In this document: positions 1 through 14,650 of the stretch, one piece after another
Position numbering within the stretch: the first letter of the stretch is position 1
Layout of the letters: every line of letters starts with the position of its first letter
Assembly (NCBI GenBank): GCA_029204225.1
Contig: CM055092.1
Coordinates: 73,322,857 to 73,386,856 of the forward strand
Direction of reading: 5' to 3'
DNA from: Diphasiastrum complanatum
Taxonomy: Eukaryota; Streptophyta; Lycopodiopsida; Lycopodiales; Lycopodiaceae
DNA length: 64,000 nucleotides
Program-made: the position numbers and the translations under genes
The notes under the pieces: generated by a model
The model's database searches: none
Seen by the model: only the letters and a program-made list of their open reading frames with translations
What the model was told of the DNA's origin: nothing

Positions 1-753
1 AGGGGAGTTTCTTCCATTCAGTGAGTAATCTTGTTGAGAAGAGTAATCATTCACACAGATCTTGGGTAGCATGGCCAAAAGGCCTTGTGAGATTAACAGT
101 CCTACTATGATTTTCTTTACTCTGAATACTATGCCTTAAGAGTTGCCATGTCGAAGAGTCCTGGTTGCTGACAAGCCCCTGATATTGTGGACTGGTCGTA
201 ATCTAGTCCTGAAGAAAATGCTTTGAGAAGTAACTAACACCTTGTGAAAATCAATGTTTAGTAAAGTCCATGAGTTGAAGGAGTTATTTTGTTGTAAAGG
301 AGACCGTAGCTCTCGACGAAGGGAAACCATTACTTGGAGGGTGTTCATTCTGAGATTGTAGTATTTTTTTTATGGATACTGCTATTTTTTTACTGTATGT
401 TGTGCATAATGTGACAAGCAAGGGTTCATTACAGATAAATCAGTCTCATTATCATGCCAAGAAATATATTCATGCTGATGGCTATAAGTCCTCTCGTACT
501 AGGGTAGGCTTCTAGCAGTATAACCCTACCCTGATACATAGCCATGTTGATGAGTCTCTTATACAACCATCTGAGCAATACTTGTTGTCATCTATCCCAT
601 GTCCAACTTGTGACCCACCATCCTAACTGTCGTTGCAAGATGAAGTTACATCCACTGCTCACTGATTTTTGAAGGCATTCTCCTACGTATTTGTAGAATC
701 ATGCTAGTTGCCATTGCACTAACTAGCACAAGGCATTAAGCTCACTTCCGTCT
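1..753. other. No recognisable gene
   Basis: I see no conserved domain, RNA gene or clear repeat here. It probably belongs to the decayed gypsy element that becomes recognisable just downstream, but the sequence does not show this. Confidence 0.4.
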
Positions 754-2120
754 GAGTTTGATTTTTGGATAGTAGTCTGCAAGGGAAAACAACACTACAT
801 GGTAGATCATGTGTCGCGAATTAAGGGAAAGGAGATTGCAACCCAACCTGACGATGAGCTGGCCGATGCTGGCTTATTTTATGTAGACACAATACCGGAG
901 TGGGCTTTCTACATAGTTGAATATCTAATGCGGGGCCAACCAGAGAAATCACTACCAAAGGTGGATCAGCAGAAATTGATCTTGAAAGCTAGACCTTATC
1001 AGCTGATTGCTGGCCAATTGTACCGAAGATAACCATATGGGATTCTTTGGCGGTGTATTCTTTCTCATGAGACCACCTAGATCATTTCGCTTTCACATGA
1101 AGGCATGGGTGGAGGCCATTTTGCATCCAACATTACAGCTCACAAGATCCTGCAATCAGGATGTTGGTGGCCAACAATTCATAAAGATATGGAGAAATAC
1201 CTGAGGAAGTGCGATGTGTGCCATAGGGCAAAGAGACCAACGAGATTGAATTATGACCTATTGCACCCGGTCTTAGTCCAAGCACTATTCAAAAAGTGAG
1301 GATTGGACTACATTGGTCCGATTCACCCTGCAGCAAGAAGTACCTAGGCTCGATACATAATCGAAGCCACCGACTATCTCACCAAGTGGGTCGAAGCCAA
1401 GGCAGTAAGAGTAGCTGATGCTAGAACCACTACCAAGTTCCTCTATGAAAATATTATTGTGCGCTTTGGATGCCCGGTGGAAATAGTCAGCGATCGTGGA
1501 AGTCATTTCATCAATGAAACCATCAAGGTCCTGTTGGAGAAATTCTTCGTGATCCATAGGACCAATACACCTTATTATCCTCGCGGTAATGGGCAAGCAG
1601 AATCATCCAATAAGATTTTGTGAAGCGTGCTCACGAAAATAGTTGAAGCTAGTAGATCAGATTGGAAACACAAGTGCATGCTGCTTTGTGGACATTCAGG
1701 ACAGCATATAAGAGAAGCACTGATTAAACACCCTTCCAATTGGTATATGGTCAGGATGTTGTAATGCCAGTAGAATTTTTAGTCCCTTCATTAAGAATTG
1801 CCACAACGCAACATCTTGATGAATCCAAATCTCTACAATTATGCCACGAAGCTCTGCATAAGCTATGTGAAACATGCTTATTAGTTGTACATGCACTAGC
1901 AGTTGAGAAGGAAAGATGCAAAGCATGGTATGATCGCAAGTTACAAAAGAAGAATCTTCGTTTCGGAGATCTAGTCCTGATGTATAAAACCAAGGTGATC
2001 AAGAGAAAATTAAAATTCACAGGCGAAGGTCCTTATCGGATCAAAGAAATCAGTCTTAATCATGGAGCCATGAATCTGGAGAAGCTAGATGGGACACCAT
2101 TCGACACACCCATCAACGGT
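754..2120 (+). pseudogene. Ty3/gypsy pol fragment: RNase H tail and integrase
   Basis: The tract reads as the end of RNase H (EFDFWIVVCKGKQHYMVDHV, the usual link to VADHLSR), then the integrase zinc-binding region (GGHFASN followed by WWPTIHKDMEKYLRKCDVCH), the catalytic core (GLDYIGPI, then FGCPVEIVSDRGSHF and TPYYPRGNGQAE) and the C-terminal module (WYDRKLQKKNLRFGDLVL, GEGPYRIKEI). The integrase would insert retroelement cDNA into the chromosome. The frame changes near 1030-1100 and 1740, and stops occur near 1347 and 1621, so it is inactive. Protease and reverse transcriptase are missing upstream. The family call is firm; exact borders are not. Confidence 0.88.
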
Positions 2121-2858
2121 AGTCAGGTGGAGAGAGTGGACTTCGACAAGGCCAAAAGCGACAGGCTGTGTTTCTCCTGCATGGAGAAGGGGCACCTTTC
2201 CAAGGACTGCCTGAACAGACGGAAGAAGGGTGGCCGTTCCTTTAAGACACCTAATAATTCTTCTATTTCTTGCATTGATGTATCTTTTAAAGATGAAACA
2301 GTTTGTATGAATTGTTGTTTTAATACTGCAGTATTTGGACCTCATGACCTCATTCATATGAGTGGGTTCGTAGGCAGCCAACCTGTGAGAATTCTTTTTG
2401 ACGACGGTTCTACGCATAATTTTATTAATGCTAAGTTGGTGCAGAAGCTGCAGCTGGCAACCGCACCAAGTGACCACAAGTATGTGGGTAGGATGGCAGC
2501 TGGTGGAGAGTAGTAGGTCTGGGACCACTTTGTCCCCCACGTGCCATTGAAGATTCAAGACTATGTAGATAGTTTGTCTTTTCATGTCATGAATCTAGAT
2601 AAGGTGAATGTAATCCTAGGAAAAGAGTGGTTTTTTGCTAGGAATGAGTCCTTAAAGAAAGACTATGTATCTCATTGTATTTCTTTCTTGCATAACGACT
2701 CATGGGTTTGTCTTAAAGGCGATGAGCTTGATCTACCTTTTGTAACCGCTCATGAAGCGAATCAATGTATTTTAAATTCTGAGTATTTTTCGTATTTATG
2801 TTTCGTATTTATGTTATTTTTTGTACTTACTTATAGATCCATCTTGATTGTACTTTAA
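2121..2858 (+). pseudogene. Ty3/gypsy zinc knuckle and retropepsin-like protease fragment
   Basis: A CCHC knuckle (CFSCMEKGHLSKDC) is followed by a retropepsin-like domain with RILFDDGSTHNFIN, where the usual D-S/T-G triad is changed to D-D-G, and further on VNVILGKEW. Two consecutive TAG stops at about 2512-2517 split the domain, but the reading frame continues past them. The open frame runs without a break from the integrase C-terminus of the preceding element, an order (integrase then knuckle and protease) that a single gypsy element does not have. This is therefore a junction of two elements. The 3' end loses similarity after about 2780. Confidence 0.8.
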
Positions 2859-2879
2859 TCTATAGATCCACTTACATGC

Positions 2880-3372
2880 AAGTGGCTTCTTCCCATATGG
2901 AAGGTGTACAAGATTCCAAGTTTGATTATATCAAAGCATCAAACTCTACTTGCATTGCATCTCTCCAAACTTGTGATCTACTTGCATCTTCATAACATGA
3001 TGGCTCTTCAAGCATTGTGGCTAGAAAAGAGTAAGAGGTAGAAGGAGTTGTTTCTTTCCTTTTCTTTCTTTTCTCAAAGTATGTGAGCCTTGAAGGCTCG
3101 GCTTTGCTCCTTGTGGATCTTCTCGGCCCTTTTCGTTCTTGATCTTGATCTTCCAAAATATCATTTTCAAGAAGCTCCTCCTCAAGTTTTGCAAGATCTT
3201 CAACACATAAAGGAGACATCTTGTAACTTTTAGATTCATCAAATAGGACATCCTTGCTAATTTTTACTTTTCTTGAAATAGGATCAAAAATCCTATAAGC
3301 TTTGTTATTTTCACTATAACCTACAAATATTCCTTTGAAGGAAGTTGTGTTTTCTTTCCTTCTAGTTTTCAA
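2880..3372 (-). pseudogene. Ty1/copia-1 fragment: integrase/RT linker
   Basis: The minus strand encodes the segment lying between integrase and reverse transcriptase in copia polyproteins: GIFVGYSENNKAYRIFDP, KVKISKDVLFDES, an acidic spacer, RRSTRSK, and W.DAMQ.EF at the start of RT. The catalytic RT is absent. It ends abruptly at about 3372 against plus-strand sequence of a different kind; the gag and protease of probably the same element resume at 4275 on the minus strand, so about 0.9 kb that should encode integrase has been replaced. Confidence 0.82.
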
Positions 3373-3374
3373 AG

Positions 3375-4280
3375 GAATGTGGACATAACAAATATAGAAA
3401 AAGACATGACAAGGAGTATAGGAATATCAAGAGATCGAGAAGATCCTAATTGGAAACCTGTACTACCGATTCCTCTTCATAATGTTCATATCTGTACATT
3501 GCATGCAGAGGTGCGTATTATAGAAAAATAATATATCTTCACATTTTGTTTGCATGGAATTTTGAGCTAGAGGCAGATGCAAAGGAAGCTATTTCTAGAT
3601 TAGAGGATGTGTTGTCTAAAGTAGACTTACATAAAGGCCACATTAAAATTAAAAAAGATGACAAACTATCAAGTAAAACAGAAAATATTCCATGCAAGCC
3701 AAGCATTGGAGGATCCAAAGCTCGAAGATTTTTATCAAATTATTCTGGCAAACAATCCAAGATTCAATACTCGATTTGGAAAGAGATTATTGCAGCAACT
3801 CAAAATTTTGAAGAAGAAGGTTCTACTCATATACACAAGGTAGAAGTTTGGAAAAAAATAGACAAAATGGTGAAATACTTGAGAAAAGATAAATTTTCAA
3901 ATACTGATGTACAAATGATACAAAAAATAACCAGTGAATTTGTGGATGCAGTTCGAAGTGCATGGGGTATTGATCATATAACACATTATATGGTAAGACT
4001 TCGATGTTACACTACTATAGACAAATATGTGCAATTCAATTAGATACTTTTGCAACTGATTTAGATTATGTTTTTATGACATGCAGCACATATTACGGCA
4101 TCATTTGACATTCTTTGCAAGAAATAGTGAAAGTCTTAGCATATGGTCATCGCAAGGAATGGAAAAATCTCATTGGCAAGCAAGAGCGACATTTCATAAA
4201 AGTACACAACATGGCGGTTCCGTAAAACCATTGGAAAAGTTGCTGTATATAGCTTCTCAGCCATTACCTCCAATGACTTG
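3375..4280 (+). pseudogene. Fragment of an intron-containing non-LTR gene, family not identified
   Basis: Plus-strand coding-like DNA lies inside the copia-1 remnant in opposite orientation. An upstream part reads WKPVLPIPLHNVHICTLHAE..IIEK; after an apparent one-base loss near 3530 the frame at 3546 continues (FAWNFELEADAKEAI..., CKPSIGGSKARRFL). It reaches ITHYM at 3992, where a GTAAGA donor begins a 94-bp intron ending in CATGCAG at 4086; phase 0 is kept and the next exon reads HILRHHLTFFARNSESLSIW then QGMEKSHWQAR and TQHGG. The spliced product looks like one conserved protein end, possibly derived from a transposon or multi-copy family of unknown function. I recognise the style of the motif but cannot name the family. 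Confidence 0.55.
3993..4086 (+). other. Probable 94-bp GT-AG intron in the captured fragment
   Basis: A GTAAGA donor and a CATGCAG acceptor after a T-rich stretch join two open frames in phase 0. Without removing it the frame stops at about 4043. Its presence implies the fragment came from genomic DNA and not from a spliced transcript. Confidence 0.5.
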
Positions 4281-4957
4281 AAGTTGAGGTGCCCCATCCT
4301 TTTATGCCAAATCTCTTGAATATATATAAATCCAACTTGGTTAGCAATAACACAAGCATTTAGTTTGAACAACTTCTCTTGTTTTTTACCTTTTGCAATC
4401 AAGATATCCTTCCTTTTGATCATGCAAGCATCTCCATCAAACTCAACTTTGAAACCTTTACTTAGCAATTGACTCACACTAAGTAAATTCTTGGCAATGG
4501 AAGGTATGAACAAAACATCCTTCAAACGAATATTCCTATTTGTAGAGAGAGAAATAGGAATTGTTATAATCTCTTTGATTGCACACTCACCATCATTGGC
4601 CGTGTAGATCACCTTCTTGTCATCTTCATATGCCAACAAAGAATTGAAGTACTCTTTGTGAAAGGTCATGTGTGAGCTTGCACCACTATCAATCCACCAT
4701 GGATCTAGATTTCCATCATTAACAAGCATACATGAAGACATCACAAAAGCATCATCATTTGACGTTTGAACATCCAAATCATTTTCGCTCATGAGTAAGA
4801 TTACCTTGCTTGTCTCCTTGATCTCTCTTCTTCTTGTAGCACTCACTTGCAAAGTGCCCTTTGATGCCACAATAGTAGCACTTGAGCTTTGATCTATCTT
4901 TCTTTTTGCCATTTGAAGAAGCCTCCCCTTGATCTTGCCCTTTAGATTTGAGACCAA
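4276..4957 (-). pseudogene. Ty1/copia-1 gag end, protease and pre-integrase
   Basis: The protease signature WWIDSGASSHMT, then LKDVLFIPSIAKNLLSVSQL and the GAG-pre-integrase motif IWHKRMGHLN are in one open frame. In another frame near 4840-4880 a CCHC knuckle (CYYCGIKGHFASEC) marks the end of gag, so a frameshift separates gag from protease. The 5' end abuts gypsy RT of the other element at about 4960-4980. The frame stays open for a short way into the captured segment, but similarity ends at about 4275. Confidence 0.87.
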
Positions 4958-4959
4958 CT

Positions 4960-6530
4960 GAGTATGACTTTGACCTTACTGGGGGTCCATCTTAATCCCA
5001 TCTGCTGAGATAATGTGACCCAAATATACTATTTCTTCAACGAAGAATTCACACTTAGATTTTTTAGCATAAAGCTTATGCTTTCTAAGCAGTCAAAACA
5101 CCTTTCTGAGGGGTTTAAGATGCTCCTTTCTCGTTTTATTGTAAACAAGGATGTCATCTAAAAATACGACTACAAACTTACCCAAGTATGGTCTGAGGAC
5201 ACTATTCATCAAGGTCATAAAGATAGTTGGAGCATTTGTGATCCCAAAAGGCATCACCTTAAACTCATAATGACCATGACGATTCCTAAAAGTTGTTTTC
5301 GGGGCATCTTTCGACTTTATATGGACTTGATGATATCTCGATCTAAGGTCAATTTTACTAAGTCGAAGACTTTGATGACTTCCGATGATGGAAGAAGTCA
5401 AGTGACTTGATTGTTGAAAAAGTCGAAGACTTATTTTACATGCAATTTTTAGCCTGTCTACTCTTAAAAATTCTATACGATTATAGAAACACAAAGAACT
5501 TATTTTCTATCAACAAGAACATAGATGAAGGCTGTAGATCTTGTTTAATTCTAGACATTGTGTGAAGGATTTCAGATCACTCAAGATCCAATCCATGTCC
5601 CTGATCTTTGGTTACAATAAGGAGCAAACCAACAATCCTGCCAATGTGAAAAAATCAGCATCTACATACAAAATGAGATGCAAACTCTAAGAGATACTGA
5701 TCAAACATGAACCAAAACATAAAATATGTTTGTTGTCCATACAATTATGAGTTACATCCTTTTATAACAAGTTCAAACCCTATTTGGCCACTTGGCTTTC
5801 CCACCAAAATGCTAACCCTATTAATTTTGGGTCTAGATTCAATGTACTCAACTATTCAAATTAAATCTACTCAAACTCGCATTCTAACTTTCTCACACTT
5901 TCAAAAAGTGTTTCTTCAAATAAAATTTAGACTAATGAACTTTGAAAAGTCAACCTCTAAGTCTAAAACAAGTTTTGGCCTCAATATGCCAAATATGGAC
6001 ATATTAAAAAATGTGATGAAACTAGTTGAATCTTTCACACAATGTACCATCTTGGATGAAGATCCGTTGAGTTGATCAAAAAACTCGTTTGCCCGAGACA
6101 TTGGGTACTTATTCTTAATTGTAACTTTATTGAGGGCTCTGTAACCTACACAAAGACGCATAGACCCCTCCTTCTTTTTCACCAAAAGGACTGGTACAAC
6201 TCCAACATCAAAATGATGCAAACCAATGTAGCTAGTTTCACCATATCTTGACAGTTTACACACATTCACATGAAATTGCTCAACATGAGATAGAACAAGT
6301 AATGTAAACCTGAACAACACTTTATGGTTGCTCCTTTGACCTTACTTGAGTCTTCAATAACCTACAAAAATAGATCCAAAACATCTTTGTCAATTGACTC
6401 TCCTTTGATGCTCTTGACTAGCTACAAATTGCCAACTTCCCTTTTGTCTTGATGAAGCCCTTTGAGATCAACCTCTTGATCTTCCACTTGACCATCAAGG
6501 TAATTGAATAAGATTTCTTTTCTAGATCCA
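4960..6530 (-). pseudogene. Ty3/gypsy-2 reverse transcriptase, interrupted
   Basis: Reading the minus strand from the right, 6530-6350 resembles the spacer between protease and RT (KREVGNLQLVKSI). Then 6230-6060 gives the RT start ([39 protein letters not shown]). RT resumes at about 5370 with [34 protein letters not shown] and [14 protein letters not shown], the last holding the catalytic aspartates, and runs to VYLGHIISADGIKMDP at about 4985. About 0.68 kb of unrelated DNA separates the two halves. Stops are present, so it is inactive. Confidence 0.87.
5375..6055. other. Insertion splitting the gypsy-2 RT
   Basis: This AT-rich DNA separates two RT segments that are contiguous in gypsy proteins (FFDQLNG and SKIDLRS). 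No protein domain, LTR or clear terminal inverted repeat is visible, so its class is unknown. Confidence 0.5.
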
Positions 6531-6534
6531 TTAG

Positions 6535-8395
6535 TTGCTTGCTGAATATAGGTTGTTGTTGAAACAACTTCAGCTTAGAAGGACTTCGAAAGTGTCGCAT
6601 GTGATAACATGCACTTTGCCGATTTGACTAAGGTTTTGTTCTTTCTCTCAACAACACCATTTGACTGAGGCAAATAGGAGGTAATGTATTGTTTTTCAAC
6701 ATCGTTGTTGAGGCAATACTCATTGAATTTGGTGGAGATGTATTCTCCCCCGTTGTCGGACCTCAATGCTTTGATTCTTTTACCAGTCTGATTTTCTGCA
6801 TGCTCTTTGAATTGTCGGAACTTGATAAAAGCTTCTGATTTCTGCTTGATGAAGTAAACAACTGTTCTTCAAGAGAATTTGTCAATAAAAGTAATGAAAT
6901 ACATTGCATCTAGCAATGAAGGAGTTTGCATAGGTCCACATATATCTGAATGAATAACATCTAACAGACCTTTTGCTGCATACCTATGACTTGATCTAAA
7001 AGAAATCCTAGTCTGCTTTCCAAGGATGTAGCTATGGCAGATAGAGAGATCGACTTTTCCAAAAGGATAGTCGAGACCAAGTGCTAGAAATTGTCTGGAC
7101 ATGTTCGATACAAATGCATAATTCAAGTGTCCTAAGCGATGATGTCATAGTAATGCTTTATTGACAAGAACAAAGGTTTTCAAGGCTTGACTAGAATCAA
7201 AATAACAATGTGCCAATCTATATAAGTATCCATGACTCTTGCCGAGTGCAAGAATCTTATTACTCCTATCAATAATTTTGCATTGATCAGACTCAAACTC
7301 CACCTTATGGCCAAAATCTGTAATTCTACCTACTGATAACAGATTTGTAGAGAGTTTAGGAACATACAGGACTTTTGACAGTAGTTTGAATTGATTATGC
7401 TGGAACCATAATCTTATAGTACCTTCAGTGTAGCTCCAGAATCCAGAAACCACGAATCATCTGAATTCGCGTATTTGTCTTTGACCATAAAAGCGCCTTC
7501 GTCCATTTCGACTTCAGGAGATGCTGTAACTATATTTGCTTGTTGATCCGGTTGCTTGGCTACATTTGTTGCTTTGAGAATTCGGCAATCTTGGATCTCA
7601 TGGCTATTGCGCTTGCAATACCTGCAAAACATCTTCTTCTTCAACAAATTTGGATTCGATGATTGTTCTTTACTTTGTTTCTGATTAGATGCAGACTGCT
7701 TAGAGCTTTTCTGCTTCTGTCGTTTCGAGCCCGTGTTGACATATAGAGCATGAGACGAAGAGGTAGACAAAGTATCTCGACTTTTTCGATTTTGCACAAA
7801 CATAGTGATAACTCTGGTAAGAGTTAAATATGAGTGTGTCGTGATGATCATCACCCAGTTCTCATATGTAGAGGGCAGGCTTCAAAGCAATGTTAGTATT
7901 GCGTCTTGATCGTCTATGACTGATCTGACAACAGCCATCTGTTGCAAGAGATTTTTAAATTGGTTAAAATGATTATGAAGAGAATCATTGTTCGACATCT
8001 TGAGTGTGAAGAATTTCCTTCGAAGGTGTAACTTGGTAGTTACTTCTCTCACATCATATGGTGAGCTCAGGATCTTTCAAAGTTTTGGCTTTAACTATGT
8101 GGCCAATTTGAGTATCTGATATATTGAGGATAATAAGCGCGAAAGCTTTACCATCCTTAGACTTCCATTTTGAGTTGTCAGTGTCATCTTCAAGTTTCAC
8201 TCTAATACCTGTAACAACAATCCACAACTCATTGGCGATTAGCGAGTTCTGCATCTTAAATTTCCATAGATGATAGTTGGATCCATTCAGCTTGTCTGCG
8301 ATAAGACCGGCTTTACTTTGAGAATCCATCTGGAACTTTAGACTGTCAATAATTCGATTGTCGTTAAGAGAAAGATATAGTGCTGTGGAAATCAA
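6535..8395 (-). pseudogene. Ty1/copia family A, copy 1: gag, protease, integrase
   Basis: Gag begins at 8395 or at the internal Met of MDSQSKAGLIADKLNGSNY, with the typical LWKFKM stretch. After frameshifts a CCHC-like knuckle (CRYCKRNSHEIQDC) and the protease start (SWFLDSGAT) follow at 7854-7414, then VLYVPKLSTNLLSVGRI, pre-integrase remnants, IHSDICGPM with the first catalytic Asp, and MRSDNGGEYI with the second Asp; NGVVERKN carries the catalytic Glu. A TAG replaces Trp in what would be SFWAEVVST at about 6573. The copy ends at about 6535 against gypsy sequence, so RT, RNase H and the 3' LTR are missing here. Confidence 0.88.
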
Positions 8396-8510
8396 TTCTC
8401 TAATACCACAACAAATTGATTCGAACAGAAGAATAATTTGAATTCGCGAAAGATATCAAAATATAAGAATTCACAAACTCTGATATAGTATTAGGCCTTG
8501 AAGAATCAAC

Positions 8511-8522
8511 GCTCTGATACAA
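8511..8522 (-). other. Primer-binding site of copia A copy 1
   Basis: On the plus strand the sequence is GCTCTGATACAA, the complement of an initiator-tRNA-Met primer site (TGGTATCAGAGC) with one mismatch. It lies exactly against the LTR edge, which fixes the LTR start at 8523. Confidence 0.75.
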
Positions 8523-9518
8523 TGTTGGAAAGAGGTGTGTGAAAGATAGGTCGAATAAGATTTGAATTCGAATGACAAAAAAGAAAACTTATTGTGTTCA
8601 AATAAGATTCGAATAAAAGGAATTGGAATAACAAGAAAGAAAACTTATCATGTGCAGCGGAATAAACTATCTTCCTCTATTTTCATGCATGACTATTATC
8701 AATTTTGAACAAAACAATAGTGATAGAAATCACGTTCAATCTTATAGTAACTAACTTTGAAATCATCAGTACTATAGTGATTACGTAGCCAAACATTAAT
8801 GCATTGAATTTATCAGACAAATAATTAGTCGCAAAGAACTACAGAAACGCATACATTCTGAGATGAACCTAAACGCAATAAGAATATAGTATTAATTCAG
8901 TATGAAAGCGAAACAGAAGTAAATGAGTACAACAAGCTACGGATCGAAGCCACATGCTTTAAGCTATCTCTAAGTGACTAAAATTAAAGTCTGAATTAAG
9001 CGCAAGGCTGATAAACAGTAAGCGCAATAGCAATCTCTAAACAACTCTAAGAACTGGGCTAGAATGCTCAAGAGTGTTCAAGCTCACAAGCTTGAGAGAG
9101 AGAGATAACTAATCAATGCTTGCTGATCTATTGATCAAAGCTTAAACTTTTGATAGTAGGAATATGAACAGCTATTTATACTAATCAAATGCGCAACATC
9201 CAATAGTAGGACAACTAATTAGGTCATCAATCATAATGGATAATGAGCTAGCATCTATCCAAAGTGAGCTGGCATCTGTCCAATTGAATCTTTTTGAAAA
9301 ATTTGTAGCTTCAATTACGGCAAACAATAAATTGTCTTTGCCCCGACAAGATATTTGTCGGTCCATGCCCGAACGTTTATAAGTCGGATCCACCTGTGAG
9401 CAATTCCCGAGTAGTTATGCAGATTGTGTAGAAACATGAAGGAATCTGCAAGTCTGGATAATGAGTTGGACGAAGATAAAAATGTCGATTAGTCAATTAG
9501 TAGGAGAATAATCCAACA
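8523..9518 (-). repeat. 5' LTR of copia family A (about 996 bp)
   Basis: The stretch starts TGTTGG next to the primer-binding site and ends CCAACA, a perfect 6-bp terminal inverted repeat with TG/CA ends. Just beyond 9518 gypsy RNase H coding sequence resumes, so this LTR marks an insertion into gypsy-3. No second copy of the LTR is found in the window; a target-site duplication cannot be tested. Confidence 0.75.
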
Positions 9519-10275
9519 CGAACTATGCGTTCGATTTTACAGGATTTACTAACAATATATAATAACGCTTGATGGTCTGTGTAGAAAGCAAATGTTTGGC
9601 CTAGCAAATAGTGTCGGAGTTGCTGTACGGCGTAGACCATGACCAATGTTTCTTGTTCTGTTATTGTATAGTTTACTTCAGCAGGCACCAGTTGTCTGCT
9701 CAAGAAACGTATCGAAAAATCTTTTTCATATTCGTCCGGTTGTGCTAGAATACCTCCTATGACATACTTACTTGTGTCAGTATGCACATGGAATTCCTTC
9801 TTGTAATCTGGGGAACGAAGTATGGGTGCAGTCGTAAGTGCTGTTTTCAAGTCCTCAAAAGCTTTTATGCATTTTCGGTCCATTTAGGGTCGACCACAAC
9901 TAAATAAACGAGTCTTGCCTTACTGGCGTAGTCTATTATGAAGATGCGGTAATAATTAGTATAACCAAAAAAGACGTAAACTTCTTTCACCGTTGCGGAT
10001 AAAGGCATTTCAACTATTACCTTGATCTTGGAAGGATCGGTAGAAATACCATCCTTGGATATAATATGTCCGAGGACAATCCCATGGGTGACCCACATTT
10101 GACAGTTTTTAGGGTTTAGTGATATACCAAACCTACGACAACGAATGAACATCTTTTCAAGGGCTTCGAGGTATTTGTCTGCAGAAGAATGTACACCCAA
10201 ATCATCGAGATAAATCTCGACAATTTGATGTGACAATCTTGGAATGCCATTTGCATAATATGTTGGAAAGTGGTA
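9519..10275 (-). pseudogene. Ty3/gypsy-3 RT end and RNase H
   Basis: From the right on the minus strand: TTFQHIMQ, VEIYLDDLGVHSS (RT catalytic motif, LDD in place of the more usual IDD), NPKNCQM, VLGHIISKDGISTDPSKI and FFGYTNYYRIFI. The RNase H domain then follows (FHVHTDTSKYVIGGILAQ, YTITEQETLVMVYAVQ, FYTDHQALLYI). It is broken at 9518 by the family A LTR and at about 10275 by unrelated DNA. Frameshifts near 9880 make it inactive. Confidence 0.87.
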
Positions 10276-13199
<2,924 letters not shown>

Positions 13200-14650
13200 T
13201 CACATACAATTTCATGACTTGCATGGAATTGTTGAATGTTTCATCTGAACGAAGATTATTATTATGTACTCCTTAAATTTGTCATACAACGATGTAATTA
13301 TATGTCGTCTTGACAAAGATCCAACATTAATACTGCCAAGGACCCTGCGCAAACCGAGATAAAATGCTCTCATCTGTTTCAGTTGCTCAGGATTTAGCTT
13401 CACTCCTTTAACAAAGCGCGGTCGACTCAATGAGATCCATAGATCACGTGCACGTTCCATGATTTCTAACAGACTGCTTTTCTCTTCTCTTCTGGCTCGT
13501 GATTGAGTCTGTCCGATTCAAGAAGGTAATGAGATGCATTCTTTCATATACATATCTTGGAATGCACAAACCTAAAAGTGGCATCAAATATCCGAGGATG
13601 TATCCTATTTTGATTTAATGCAACCTTCGTCAATTCATTACATGCATAACAAAAATGTTGACCGTCGATCCAAGATTAAGATCCACCTCCTTGGGATAAG
13701 TGTCTGTGTAGACCTGCTCATTCTCTGCTCTATCAACATGCATGAATTTGCTATACATCTTTTCAAACATAATTGGGCCTTCAAAAATAATTTCTTCCTC
13801 ATCACCTTTCTTGAATGAAATTGGCCTACGTTGATCGATGCGGGTGGCCTACTGGTGGGCATGCTCAAATCAGCAAACAATTGTTCAGCGAACGAGTGAT
13901 CCAAAGCTCGTTGCTTCATGAAAAGTGAGTCACGCTGGATATTTTTGCTTTCTATCTAGTACATAATATTTTTATCCCATATGTATTTGATGTCATCAAT
14001 TACAAAATTGTCGAGATTGACATTTGCATCACCTTCAAACTCAGGGATTTGTTCTTCCTTGACCATACGCCCTTCATCATCTGATACATTGCAATAAGAG
14101 CCAGATAACATTCCCGATCGATCTACTCTCGGCTCCATTGGCCTTTTCCCCCAGCGGTCCCAACAGCTTTTGTAGTATCTCTTCCAATTTGAACCTCACG
14201 ACTTTTTCTTCTCGGTCCTGAAGTGGTTACTTTTTTTTTTTTTCTAAGCCGATTTTTCTTGTTCGTTAGGAGAGGGATTTGTTTCTGTACATGGAATATT
14301 CTTATTACATCTTCAATAGATCCAATAATTGCAACATCAGAAAAAACACTTTGTATTTCCTCAGCATCCATTAACAGCTCATGTTTGCTAGATGGCCATC
14401 AAGCCATTGACGAGATAACCCTCGTAGTTAAGAATAAATTCATTTGAGTCGTGAGTTGGTGGCTCAGCAGTAAAATGTGCAGTGTCCGCACAAGACAAAA
14501 TAACATGATGCTCAAAATCATCTTGGCCGCGAGTCATAAACTCAGCTATGTCGAAAGCAAATTTGTCTTGAAGGTAGATACCGCGGATGACACCAAGACT
14601 TATAGGATCGCCAATTGATTTAGTGGATATTACCACAAAGGCTTTCACAT
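13200..14650 (-). pseudogene. Unidentified decayed coding-like tract
   Basis: Five consecutive minus-strand open frames of 60-93 codons cover most of this stretch and have protein-like composition. From the right: KAFVVISTKSIGDPISLG..., a basic piece with NKKNRLRKKKKV, an acidic piece (EEQIPEFEGDANVNLDNFV), and lastly LWISLSRPRFVKGVKLNPEQ with QMRAFYLGLRRVLGS. They may be exons or frameshifted parts of one protein. I cannot name a family; it could be a host gene remnant or a DNA-transposon protein. Confidence 0.35.
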
